From an uncultured Clostridia bacterium (GTDB lineage: Bacteria > Bacillota > Clostridia > Oscillospirales > Acutalibacteraceae): DNA of 49,836 nt. Each line of letters begins with the position of its first letter. Position 1 is the first letter of the stretch. The notes beneath the pieces were generated by a model. It made no database searches. It saw nothing but the letters and a program-made list of their open reading frames with translations, and had not been told where the DNA came from. Positions 41,996 through 49,836 of this stretch are shown here, one piece after another. A program made the translations under genes and the position numbers. The stretch covers positions 1 through 49,836 of the forward strand of contig CANPWP010000013.1 of NCBI GenBank assembly GCA_947584595.1, given 5' to 3'.

Positions 41996-44130
41996 TTTGT
42001 AAGTACCTCCAATTTTTCTGACTCTAACGGTGTTTCGGTATGAGCGGAATCGCCTGGAAAGTGATTTTTGTTTTTCATTCCCAAAGTTGTGACGCAGATA
42101 AGTTTGTCACACAGCAGCAGGAGCGCCGGGAGAATGAAGATTACTGAAAGCATACTTATAATGGCGCCTCTTGCCAACAGCATACAAATTGAAGCGATCA
42201 TGTCTATATCTGCGTAAAGTGCGACGCCAAAGGTTGCGGCAAATAGTCCCATACCTGATACTATGATCGAGGGAATGGATGTAGAAAGTGCAGTCCGCAC
42301 GGAATCCTTTTTCCCGTTTCCTCGAATCCGTTCCTTTTTGTATCGGGTCGTCATTAAAATAGCATAGTCAACGGTTGCGCCAAGCTGAATGGTGCTGATA
42401 CATATCGGTGCGATAAACGGCAGGCTTTGCCCGAGAAAATGGGAAAATGCAAGGTTGATAAAAATGGACAGTTCAATAACCGAAATCAGAATAAACGGCA
42501 GGGAAATACTTTTTTCCACAAGCGCAATGATTACAAAAATTGCAAGAATTGAAATGATATTAACGACCTGAAAATCATGAGAAGTCGTGTCGATCATATC
42601 TTTCATGCATGGTGCTTCACCGATAAGCATACCTTTTTCATCATATTTTTTGAGGATCGTATTCAGTGTGTTGATTTGGCTGTTTGCATTATCGCTTGCC
42701 ACCTTATATTCGGAATTGATGAGAAGAAGTTCCCATTTATCGCTTTTCAAAAGATTGGTGATCGATTCAGGAAGAATTTCCTCCGGCACACGGGAACCGA
42801 CCACCGATTCGAGTCCGATAACATATTTTATGCCGTCCACCTGTTCCATTTCGTTAATCATGGAACGAACAGATTTTGAGGGGAGCTTTGAATCAACCAG
42901 CAGCATATGGGTGGATGCAATATCAAAATCTTTTGACAGTTTGTTGTTTGCAATCACATAATCCAAATCTTCCGGCAGGCTTTGAGTCAAATCATAATAA
43001 ACCTCGTCGTTTGCCTTTGTATATCCGTAATAAGCCGGCGGAATCAGCATTACAAAAATAATGAGAAATACCGGGAAAATTCTCACGACGCCCTTTGTAA
43101 ACCTGTTCATATTGGGAATCAAGGATTTATGTTTTGTTTTTTGCAGGGGCTTATCAAGCACAAGTATCAATGCAGGAAGAACCGTTACACATCCAAGAAC
43201 GCCCAACAGCACTCCCTTTGCCATGACGATACCGAGGTCACGACCCATTGTGAAGGACATAAAACAAAGTGCGATAAATCCTGCGACCGTTGTAATGGAA
43301 CTGCCTACCACGGAGGTCAGCGTTTCTTTGATAGCGACCGCCATAGCTTCCTTGTTGTCATCATTTCGTGTCAGCTGTTCATTATAGCTGTGCCATAGGA
43401 AAATTGAATAGTCCATGGTGACAGCAAGCTGTAAAACAGCCGACAATGCCTTTGTAATATAGGATATTTCGCCCATAAAATAATTTGTTCCGAGATTCAA
43501 AAGTATCATCATGCCTATACTGGCAAGAAATACAAACGGAATAAGCCAGCTGTCGAGGAAGAATAACATTGCAACACAGGCAAGCAGTACGGCGATACCT
43601 ACATAAATCGGTTCTTCTTTTTCGCACAGATCCTTCAGGTCTGTAACAAGAGCCGACAGACCGGAAACAAAACACTGCTCGCCGGCGATACTGCGAATTT
43701 CCCGAATTGCATCCATAGTGACGTCCGAGGAGGTGGATGTGTCGAAAAACACAGCCATCATGGTGGAGTTTTCCGTGTTAAATTCTTTATAAAGCTTATC
43801 AGGCAAAATTTCCATCGGTATGGAAATATCTGCGACCGAATCGTACCAGAGAACCGATTCTACATGGTCTACCTGTTCGATCTTTTCTTTAAGCTCAGCC
43901 ACATCCTTTGAGGACATATCCTCCACGATAATAAAAGAAAACGCTCCTTTACCAAAGTCTTTTAAAAGCTCGTTCTGTCCGATAACAGTTTCCATATCTT
44001 CCGGCAGGTAAGTAAGCATATCGTAGTTGACCCTTGTTGCCGCTATTCCAAATATTGACGGTATCATCAATACAAGGGCTGCAATCAAAATCGGTATACG
44101 GTATTTTACGACCGCTTTTGAAAAATGCAT
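41992..44130 (-). CDS. MMPL/RND-family transporter
   Basis: 712 residues in two homologous halves, each with one leading helix, a large outer loop and a block of about five helices. The proton-relay segments TMDYSIFLWH (first half) and TVDYAILMTTRY (second half) are conserved. Such proteins export lipids or hydrophobic drugs. Strict pairing with a YhgE-like partner and TetR regulator suggests drug or lipid-stress efflux. The end overlaps the YhgE-like start. A ribosome site GGTGAT precedes ATG 44130. Confidence 0.93.
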   Translation of the reverse strand: MHFSKAVVKYRIPILIAALVLMIPSIFGIAATRVNYDMLTYLPEDMETVIGQNELLKDFGKGAFSFIIVEDMSSKDVAELKEKIEQVDHVESVLWYDSVADISIPMEILPDKLYKEFNTENSTMMAVFFDTSTSSDVTMDAIREIRSIAGEQCFVSGLSALVTDLKDLCEKEEPIYVGIAVLLACVAMLFFLDSWLIPFVFLASIGMMILLNLGTNYFMGEISYITKALSAVLQLAVTMDYSIFLWHSYNEQLTRNDDNKEAMAVAIKETLTSVVGSSITTVAGFIALCFMSFTMGRDLGIVMAKGVLLGVLGCVTVLPALILVLDKPLQKTKHKSLIPNMNRFTKGVVRIFPVFLIIFVMLIPPAYYGYTKANDEVYYDLTQSLPEDLDYVIANNKLSKDFDIASTHMLLVDSKLPSKSVRSMINEMEQVDGIKYVIGLESVVGSRVPEEILPESITNLLKSDKWELLLINSEYKVASDNANSQINTLNTILKKYDEKGMLIGEAPCMKDMIDTTSHDFQVVNIISILAIFVIIALVEKSISLPFILISVIELSIFINLAFSHFLGQSLPFIAPICISTIQLGATVDYAILMTTRYKKERIRGNGKKDSVRTALSTSIPSIIVSGMGLFAATFGVALYADIDMIASICMLLARGAIISMLSVIFILPALLLLCDKLICVTTLGMKNKNHFPGDSAHTETPLESEKLEVLTK

Positions 44131-44148
44131 AAATCATCACCAATCCTT

Positions 44149-44745
44149 TTATTTGATGTCATAATAATCCACGTCAATTACATCAGGTTTCTGGTGCTTT
44201 ACAATAAGTACTGTGTTAATTACAGTACAAAGGTTCAAAACGCCGTTTGCAAAAAGAGAAGCACCGAGCAATTCTGTCAACAGAAGAGCGCTTCTTGCAG
44301 AGAATATTACAAGCAGTACACCAATAAAACCTGTAATAATCGCTACAGATAAAATTAGCCACCAGCTTTTGATACCGAATTGTTTTGAATCAAGAGCAAT
44401 TTGAATTTTAAACAAACTGTCCGTCAAAACGGAAATACCAAGTACAATACAAATAAATGTCATTAAATGCTCCGGGTTTGTTAGTATGACCAATCCTAAA
44501 ATTAAAAGCAGGATACCAAATTCCAAATCAAACTGAAAAGCCAATCGGAACAAATCTTTGGAAAAATAGCCTACGAGTTTTACAATGCCGAATACGACCA
44601 TTGAAATGCCCGCAAAAATGCCGATAAACTTTGTTGATATGTCGGGTATTGCAATAAAAAGGATACCTGTAATACAGAATATAACAGACATTACAACGTA
44701 TCCGATCTTTGCAATCCGCATTGGTGTTACAGAACGCATTTTCAT
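44149..44745 (-). CDS. DUF308/HdeD-like membrane protein
   Basis: 198 residues with five to six short membrane helices and two similar halves, as in the HdeD family. Function in Gram-positives is not known. It is the first gene of the operon (DUF308, MMPL, YhgE-like), 18 bp before the transporter, with GGAGG 8 bases before the ATG. Confidence 0.83.
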   Translation of the reverse strand: MKMRSVTPMRIAKIGYVVMSVIFCITGILFIAIPDISTKFIGIFAGISMVVFGIVKLVGYFSKDLFRLAFQFDLEFGILLLILGLVILTNPEHLMTFICIVLGISVLTDSLFKIQIALDSKQFGIKSWWLILSVAIITGFIGVLLVIFSARSALLLTELLGASLFANGVLNLCTVINTVLIVKHQKPDVIDVDYYDIK

Positions 44746-44817
44746 AAGTCAAACCTCCTATTTTATTTTACGGTTATATAATATTCCTGTGTTTCTATTC
44801 TGAATACAGACAGAAAA

Positions 44818-44848
44818 CGCCCCGTGCCTGATTTTTAGGCACGGGGCG
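44818..44848 (-). terminator. Terminator of the tetR gene
   Basis: CGCCCCGTGCCT pairs with AGGCACGGGGCG, with TTTT after it on the minus strand. It lies 46 bp after the tetR stop and separates it from the exporter operon. Confidence 0.85.
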
Positions 44849-44894
44849 CTAAATGACTAAAATACGGACAAATAAATAAGAATATCTGATTCAT

Positions 44895-45455
44895 TTAATT
44901 GTCCTTTTCACAACGACGTATCGTTTCCTCCACGATTCCTTTTTGCAATTCATAAATTCTATTGAAGGATAATTGAATGTCCTCTTTCATACCTTTATTA
45001 AGCCAGCCGGATACAACACCAAACAGAACACAACCGAAATATTCACTGAGGATATTCTCGTCACTTTCACTGATTTTTCTCCCGTTAAGAGCCGTGTCAA
45101 GATATGTTTTTATTGTGTGATCGCATATTTTCCAAAGGTATTGCTCATAAATATCTCTGTTGACTGAGTTATATATATGTAATACTGCCCGCTTATGCAT
45201 TAGCGCAAACTCTATCATTGCGTTAAGACAATCCTCGATCATTGCAATTGATGGAAATTTCTGAATAATACGCTCTGCATCCTCTACTACGATATCTTCA
45301 ATTAACCTTGGAATATCTTCAAAGTAATAATAAAAAGTGTTTCGGTTGACACCGCAGTCAGATACAATGTCCTTTACTGTAATTTGAGTAAGCGGCCGCT
45401 CATTTAACAGCTTTAAAAAGGAGGATTTTATTGCATTTCTCGTAAAGTTTGCCAT
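44895..45455 (-). CDS. TetR/AcrR-family regulator
   Basis: 186 residues. N-terminal helix-turn-helix (ITVKDIVSDCGVNRNTFYYYF) and a C-terminal ligand/dimer domain. Typically represses an adjacent exporter operon and lets go on binding the drug or lipid; here that would be 39785-44745. GAGGT precedes the ATG. The gene has its own terminator, so it is a separate transcription unit upstream of the operon. Confidence 0.92.
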   Translation of the reverse strand: MANFTRNAIKSSFLKLLNERPLTQITVKDIVSDCGVNRNTFYYYFEDIPRLIEDIVVEDAERIIQKFPSIAMIEDCLNAMIEFALMHKRAVLHIYNSVNRDIYEQYLWKICDHTIKTYLDTALNGRKISESDENILSEYFGCVLFGVVSGWLNKGMKEDIQLSFNRIYELQKGIVEETIRRCEKDN

Positions 45456-45693
45456 TAATATTTTACCTCGCTTAATTTTAATAATATTTTAAAATCGCAC
45501 CGCAGGAATAACAAATTTTTGTAAGGTATTTAAGTAAAAAATTTGTTTCTGACGGCTTTTTAGTCACAATGAACCGGAAATTTGTTAGCTCCTAAATGTT
45601 TTATTTTTAGCTTGCAGTCAATCAATATCTTCAATAAAAATAACATAAACGCACTGAAAACGCAATAAAATACGCACGAAATAATAAAAAATT

Positions 45694-45825
45694 ATTGTAG
45701 GATTACAATTGATGTATTACAGTAAGGAAAAAAGAGTAGCGAATAGAAAACCTCTGTGTTACAGTTAAGTTGCAAGAAATAAAAGCAACAGGAGGGAACT
45801 ATTCGCTATGAATATGGATTATAGT
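45694..45825 (+). mobile_element. IS481-type fragment: left end and transposase start
   Basis: Left repeat TGTAGGATTACAATTGAT (from 45696), the leader hairpin AGCGAATAG (45738-45746) with CTATTCGCT (45799-45807), a GGAGGG ribosome site and the ATG 45808, after which only a few codons remain before a stop. The rest is replaced by an IS3-type remnant. Confidence 0.7.
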
Positions 45826-46436
45826 CAATAAGGTGGACAAGAAAAATCACGAAAAATAAATATTTTCAAATTGGTCCGGAGAAAGACCATGATTATGTGA
45901 ATGCGGTCAATTTTATTTGAAATTCTGCATGCAATAACCTTTCTTGAATACAAATCCAATATTACACAGACATAGTAAAATCTGTTTGAAACTCTTACAT
46001 ATGTAAAATCGCATACCCAAACCATATTCGGTTTTGGCTGATCAAAATTCTGTGCAAGAACATTTTTGCATGCACCGTTTTCAGAATGCTTTTTCTGTTT
46101 CAAAGGCTTGACAGTGCTCATCTTTGGCAGGCTCATTTCTTTCATCAGGCGGTACACTCTGCCTTCACTGATGTTTATGCAATAATCACGCTCAAGACAA
46201 ATTTTTATCTTACGGAATCCTATTCTCTTATCTGCCTTTGCATAGATTTCAAGAATCTTTTGCTTGATTTGAGTATTCTCATGCTCACGGCAGGATGGTT
46301 CACGGTTTAAAAACTTGTAGTAAGTGCTTCTGTTTACATTCAAAACCCTGCAAAGAATAGTGATTGAATGCTGACCTGACAGAATACGAACCGCTTCTAA
46401 TCTTTGTCTGAGTGTGGCGTGAATATTGGAATCGCT
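45826..46436 (-). pseudogene. IS3-family transposase orfB, C-terminal half missing
   Basis: The helix-turn-helix domain (NVNRSTYYKFLNREP) and start of the DDE domain (VWVCDFTYV, CVILDLYSRKVIA) are present. The sequence then departs into an unrelated tail and lacks the second and third catalytic residues (D and E). It would be read by -1 slippage from orfA at the A7 run at 46436-46442. Confidence 0.85.
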
Positions 46437-46687
46437 TTTTTTAATATTAAATTTTCCTCCTCAAGCTCTGCGTTGCGGCGCTGAAGTGCTTTTATTTGCT
46501 TTCCTGTCAGAACTGTATCATCATCCATACGAACCTGAGAATATTTTCTAACCCAATTGGATAATGTCGATTATGATATGCCGTATTTCTTCTGAATATC
46601 TGCGTAAAATTTCCCTTACTGGTGAAGATTTACGATTGTTTTCTTAAACTCCTCGCTGTATTTTGTCGGACTTTTTCTGCTACTCAT
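46397..46687 (-). pseudogene. IS3-family transposase orfA with two in-frame stops
   Basis: 97 codons: MSSRKSPTKYSEEFKKTIV, a stop, then FYADIQKKYGIS, another stop, then STLSNWVRKYSQ and a leucine-zipper tail (LQRRNAELEEENLILKK). The stops are TAA, near codons 24 and 38. The A7 slippery run of IS3 elements is kept near the 3' end. Confidence 0.82.
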
Positions 46688-46752
46688 TTTTATCCTTCCT
46701 TTCCTTGTCCTCTATTTTTTCACACTTGTCTACTTTTTTAGTATACATCCAG

Positions 46753-47389
46753 TATCATTCATCAGATTCGCTCAAGCACAAGATTTGTGAGTTACAAGCA
46801 TATTAAACAGCTGATGGCAGATCTCAAGACAGTATATCAGGCTATCAGCGAAGAAGCTATGAACAACCTGACTCTGTTTAAGGATAAATGGGGAAAATCT
46901 ATCCGTACTGCGTAAAAATCTGGGAAGAAAATTGGGATGGATATACTATCAACTTTCTTTGCATATCCACCCGAGGTTCGTAAGATAATATATACAACTA
47001 ACATCATTGAGGGCTTGAACCGACAGGTTAGACAGATTACAAAGAACAAGCCGTCGTTTACTAATGACGACAGCCTGCACAAAATGTTATATTTAGTGTC
47101 ACAAAAGATTGTCGAACGCTGGACACAGAGATGTCGAAACTGGGATATTGTTGTCAGTCAGCTTTCGATAATGTTCGAGGGCAGGATAAATGCCTGGTTT
47201 GCCCATGAAAATAGAATTTCCCGTCCGCACAACGTTATTCACGCTGGTGCGCGAATAACATTGCTCAAACGGGAATCATGGTTGATACGGGGCAAATCAA
47301 TCACACCGATTGATTGCAATCCACATTCTCAATTATTGCTTGATGGAATAGTTTTTACACAAAATATTATGGTGTGCCCTAAAAGATGA
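46753..47389 (+). pseudogene. IS256-family transposase, C-terminal fragment
   Basis: Reads HQIRSSTRFVSYKHIKQLM, then DLKTVYQAISEEAMNN, then (in another frame) YPYCVKIWEENWD, then MDILSTFFAYPPEVRKIIYT and TTNIIEGLNRQVRQITK. The catalytic-glutamate region NxIEG is present; the N-terminal two thirds are gone. Two compensating frameshifts plus a TAA (about 46914) break it. The tail after IMFEGR is likely foreign. Confidence 0.8.
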
Positions 47390-47951
47390 GTTTTCCCGGG
47401 CAAAGAGTACAAGTAGATGTAAAGTTTGTGCCCTCTTCCTGTATTGTCGGCAAAGCTCAAGGGGAAAAGTATTACCAATACACTGCCATTGATGAATATT
47501 CTCGTTTCAGATATATAGCTGCCTTTAAGGAACATAGTTCTTATTCATCTGCTCTTTTTCTTGACCAACTCGTTAAAACTTTTAAATTTCCCATACATTG
47601 TATTCAAACCGATAATGGTATGGAATTTACAAAACGGTTGTGTGTATCTGAAAAACGCACTGAAACCCTGTTTGAGGCTCGCCTCAAACATTATGGAATT
47701 AAGCATAAGATAATCAGACCTTACACTCCAAGACATAACGGGAAGGTTGAGAGAAGTCACAGAAAAGATAATGAATATTTTTATGCTACTCATAAGTTTT
47801 ATTCATTTGATGATTTTAAAAAGCAACTTGCTGTTCACAACAGAGAATATAATAAATTCCATATGTATCCTTTAAATTGGAAATCTCCTGCTGATTATAT
47901 TAATGCATTTGTTTCTACCGGCGAAGTTTTCTAATTTTGTAACACATGAGT
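47386..47951 (+). pseudogene. IS481-family transposase, C-terminal fragment
   Basis: From FPGQRVQVDVKFVP through AIDEYSRFRY, QTDNGMEFTKR and PYTPRHNGKVERSHR to NAFVSTGEVF, matching the last about 190 residues of copy 1. All DDE residues are present but the DNA-binding part is missing. The right repeat is cut after GTAACACATGAG. It may be the other half of the fragment starting at 45694. Confidence 0.85.
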
Positions 47952-48041
47952 TATACCAGATAGGGACAAAAAAGAAAACAATCGTGTTTTATGGCAGTGG
48001 AATGGGTTCTGAAGTGAAAACTTATTTTGGAGGATTACACG

Positions 48042-48419
48042 ATGAACAGACAAATTATTGATGAAAAGACGGGTATCGGCTATACCCTGCAAGCCAACTA
48101 TTATCTGTCCAAACTTGCATTACCCGCCGAGGAGGAACGGCCTATCGGGATTTGGGGACAGCGGCACAGGCGGTATTTGAAGGAGAATCACCGCATCTTG
48201 TACTATAATCTTCTGACTCCCTGCAATCTGAACGGCCACCTTGCCGACATTGACAAGCAGGCAGAGGAACTGTTTTCCCAGCTGGTAAAGGAATACGCCG
48301 ATAAACAAGGTGTGACGGAGTGACTGAAAGCGAAAAATAAAATTGAATGGATCGGGCGGATGAGCAATATCTGTTCCGCTGTAACAGAGGTCGTCAACAC
48401 AGAACCGATTTACGCATAA
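48042..48419 (+). pseudogene. tnpV: TnpV-like transposon protein with an in-frame TGA
   Basis: 126 codons; ATG 48042 follows GGAGG. Residues such as YYLSKLALPAEEERPIGIWG and RRYLKENHRI match TnpV of Tn4451-type mobilisable elements. After DKQGVTE a TGA (48309-48320 region) interrupts, and the same frame continues KAKNKIEWIGRMSNIC to the natural end ...NTEPIYA. So one codon change, not a shift, broke it. The function of TnpV is not well known. Nothing else of a Tn4451-like element is present. Confidence 0.82.
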
Positions 48420-48437
48420 TACAAACTGCAACATTGC

Positions 48438-48472
48438 AAGAGGGGCAAGGATGTAAACGACTTGTCCCTCTT
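48438..48472 (+). terminator. Hairpin after the TnpV remnant
   Basis: AAGAGGGGCAAG pairs with CTTGTCCCTCTT. The T tail is short. It lies 18 bp after the TnpV end. Confidence 0.6.
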
Positions 48473-48579
48473 ATTCTGTGCCCCAAAAAAATTGGAAGAC
48501 AAAATCAACGTTTTATAAACTTTCAAATTTTATGAAGAAAAAATTTGATATGCCGGTTTGACAATGATGTGTTACACAA

Positions 48580-49527
48580 TTAAGGGAAAACAACTTCGCC
48601 GGTTTGAAGGAAATGATTTAAAAAATCTTTGGGAGATTTCCAACCTAACGGACGCATAGGGAAGTTATTGTATTTTCTGTTGTTAACAGCTAATTGCTTT
48701 TTAAAATCTTCAAATGAATAGAATTTATAATTTGCATAAAAGTACTCATTATCTTTTCTGTGGGAACGCTCAACTTTACCATTATGCCTAGGTGTAAAAG
48801 GTTTAATAAGCTTATGTCTTATTCCCAATTCTTTCAATTTGGTTTCAAATAAAGTCAAATTATTGCCTTTTATTAATCGTTTTGTAAACTCTAAACCGTT
48901 ATCTGTCTGAACGCATTCCACCTTAAAAAGAAATGCCCTCAGCATATGCTCAAGAAAAACCATTGAGGAATAAGTACTGTGTTCTTTGAAAGCTTCAATA
49001 TACCTAAAGCGAGAATACTCATCAATAGCTGTATACTGATAGAATTTTTCGCCCTTTGAATCACCTACAATACAGGCTGAAGGCACAAACTTAACATCAA
49101 TTTGAACTCTTTGACCGGGATAATACATTTTTTCATAGGGCTTAGGGATATATTTTGGATTTGGCAAAGTTTGTCTTACTTCTCCCAATTTTCTAAGCAT
49201 ACGGTATAAACCGGTTATGCTCCTTGTATATCCTTTTTGCCTTAGTTTGACCCAAAACACAACAAGACCGGCATTAGGGTTTCTTCTTCGCATATTCTCT
49301 TCGCATATTCTTTATTAATTCTATTTCCTCTTCGGTATGTTGATTTGGATGATGTAAAGGACGATGTGTTTTATCTGCTAATGATTGGAGCGTACCGTCA
49401 TACCGATTTTTCCATCGGTAAACATACTGCCGACTTACCTTGTACTCTCTTGCAGCTTTTGTAACACCGTATTTTTCGGAGTAATTAATGATTGACGAAA
49501 CATCATATTTTGTGTTATAGTATTCAT
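48580..49527 (-). pseudogene. IS481-family transposase with two frameshifts
   Basis: Start ATG 49527. The frame is lost first near 49488-49495 (about one base short, residue 13) and again by a 13-bp tandem duplication (49286-49298 and 49299-49311). The rest reads MRRRNPNAGLVVFWVKLRQK through QTDNGLEFTKR to FLQTGEVVFP. Restored length would be about 311 residues. Confidence 0.86.
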
Positions 49528-49598
49528 AGCAAATAGGATTCCTTTCTGTTTTTTGGGTTTTGGCAAATTAACTATAACACAGAATCTTCCTATTTGCT
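49528..49598 (-). promoter_or_regulatory. Leader hairpin abutting the transposase start (copy 3)
   Basis: On the minus strand AGCAAATAGGA (49598-49588) pairs perfectly with TCCTATTTGCT (49538-49528), which ends at the base before the ATG. Compare 5350-5422 and 45738-45807. Confidence 0.6.
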
Positions 49599-49761
49599 AT
49601 TCTTTTTTTTCTTAATTTTTTACGGTCGGTGGAAATAGCAGCAGTAGCAGTATTGTGGTATTGTGTGTAAACTGCTCGCAGTTTTACACAATTCCACAAT
49701 TAACACCTTTCGTAACGCATCTATTGTAAACCTACAAATTATAAAATATGATTATGAGTTA

Positions 49762-49836
49762 TGTAGGTTTGTCAATGATGTGTTACAAAATTAGAAAACT
49801 TCGCTGGTAGAAAGAAAGGCGTTAATATAATCAGCA
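49762..49836 (-). mobile_element. IS481-type copy, right end only (runs off the window)
   Basis: Begins TGTAGGTTTGTCAATGATGT at 49762; the last codons of a transposase (ADYINAFLSTSEVF, stop at 49791-49793) are read on the minus strand up to the window edge. It lies only 25 bp from the left end of copy 3, head to tail. Confidence 0.85.

Larger units (their letters stand above)
45826..46745 (-). mobile_element. IS3-type (IS150-like) remnant
   Basis: Ends hold AAGGTGGACAAG (45831) and, on the opposite strand, AAAGTAGACAAGTGTGA (about 46735), a degenerate pair of IS3-type repeats. It contains broken orfA and orfB and is shorter than the usual 1.2-1.4 kb. It seems to have inserted into the IS481-type fragment. 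Confidence 0.75.
48551..49736 (-). mobile_element. IS481-type insertion sequence, copy 3 (about 1.19 kb)
   Basis: Right end TGCCGGTTTGACAATGATGT at 48551 and, on the minus strand, left end TGTAGGTTTACAATAGATGC at 49736. Longer than copy 1 because of about 80 bp of extra hairpin-containing sequence (about 49620-49710) between the left end and the leader. Confidence 0.78.

Noticed and set aside
42577..43398. Several plus-strand frames of 100-138 codons across the MMPL gene
   Set aside because: Histidine/cysteine-rich antisense readings without ribosome sites; the minus-strand transporter is clear.

Overview
This window looks like a chromosomal segment of a low-GC, anaerobic, Gram-positive gut Clostridia member. 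The best guess is a Ruminococcus bromii-like Ruminococcaceae. The guess rests on AT-rich Firmicutes-style genes with strong GGAGG ribosome sites, a two-subunit oxygen-sensitive type fumarase, a radical SAM gene, and three secreted proteins carrying type I dockerins, two of them joined to starch-binding-like modules, as in an amylosome. The species call is inference; no search was run.

Layout. 1-770: end of an rRNA/tRNA block (tRNA-Glu, 5S rRNA, tRNA-Asn) with two duplicated tRNA fragments. 868-4392: a complete dTDP-L-rhamnose operon (rfbA-rfbB-rfbD-rfbC). 4479-6410: a deleted ISL3-type element with a perfect 8-bp target duplication, then a frameshifted IS481-type element. 6616-15197, mostly minus strand: a dockerin starch-binding protein, a dockerin D,D-carboxypeptidase/GH25-like fusion, a three-gene ABC-2 transporter and a lipoprotein hydrolase. 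15451-18283: a small Cro/CI regulator and a two-component system. 18576-21488: an LRR-dockerin-starch-binding protein. 22837-32537: housekeeping and regulation (HAD phosphatase, lexA, a second two-component system, fumarase, C_GCAxxG_C_C protein, lepA, crcB, CpXC protein).

The most interesting locus is 32903-36490. A near-consensus promoter drives a 60-residue peptide with three cysteines. Behind it lie an HPr-kinase-like protein, a radical SAM/SPASM maturase, a PqqD-type recognition protein and a Ser-His signal-peptidase-like protease, all closed by one strong terminator. This is a self-contained candidate RiPP (ribosomally made, modified peptide) pathway of a type I do not recognise. Next to it on the other strand are a membrane-anchored protein with two protease-propeptide-like repeats and a broken subtilase. 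38378-45455 holds a PadR operon with a small secreted protein and a TetR-controlled MMPL exporter operon.

45694-49836 is an insertion-sequence graveyard: pieces of IS481-, IS3- and IS256-type elements, a TnpV remnant with an in-frame stop, and the edge of another IS481-type copy. Other items of note are a ~94-nt two-copy structured RNA candidate (6427-6520 and 15217-15310), a 5' UTR hairpin conserved with base-pair changes in the IS481-type copies, MITE-like repeats, and a possible small RNA upstream of lexA.
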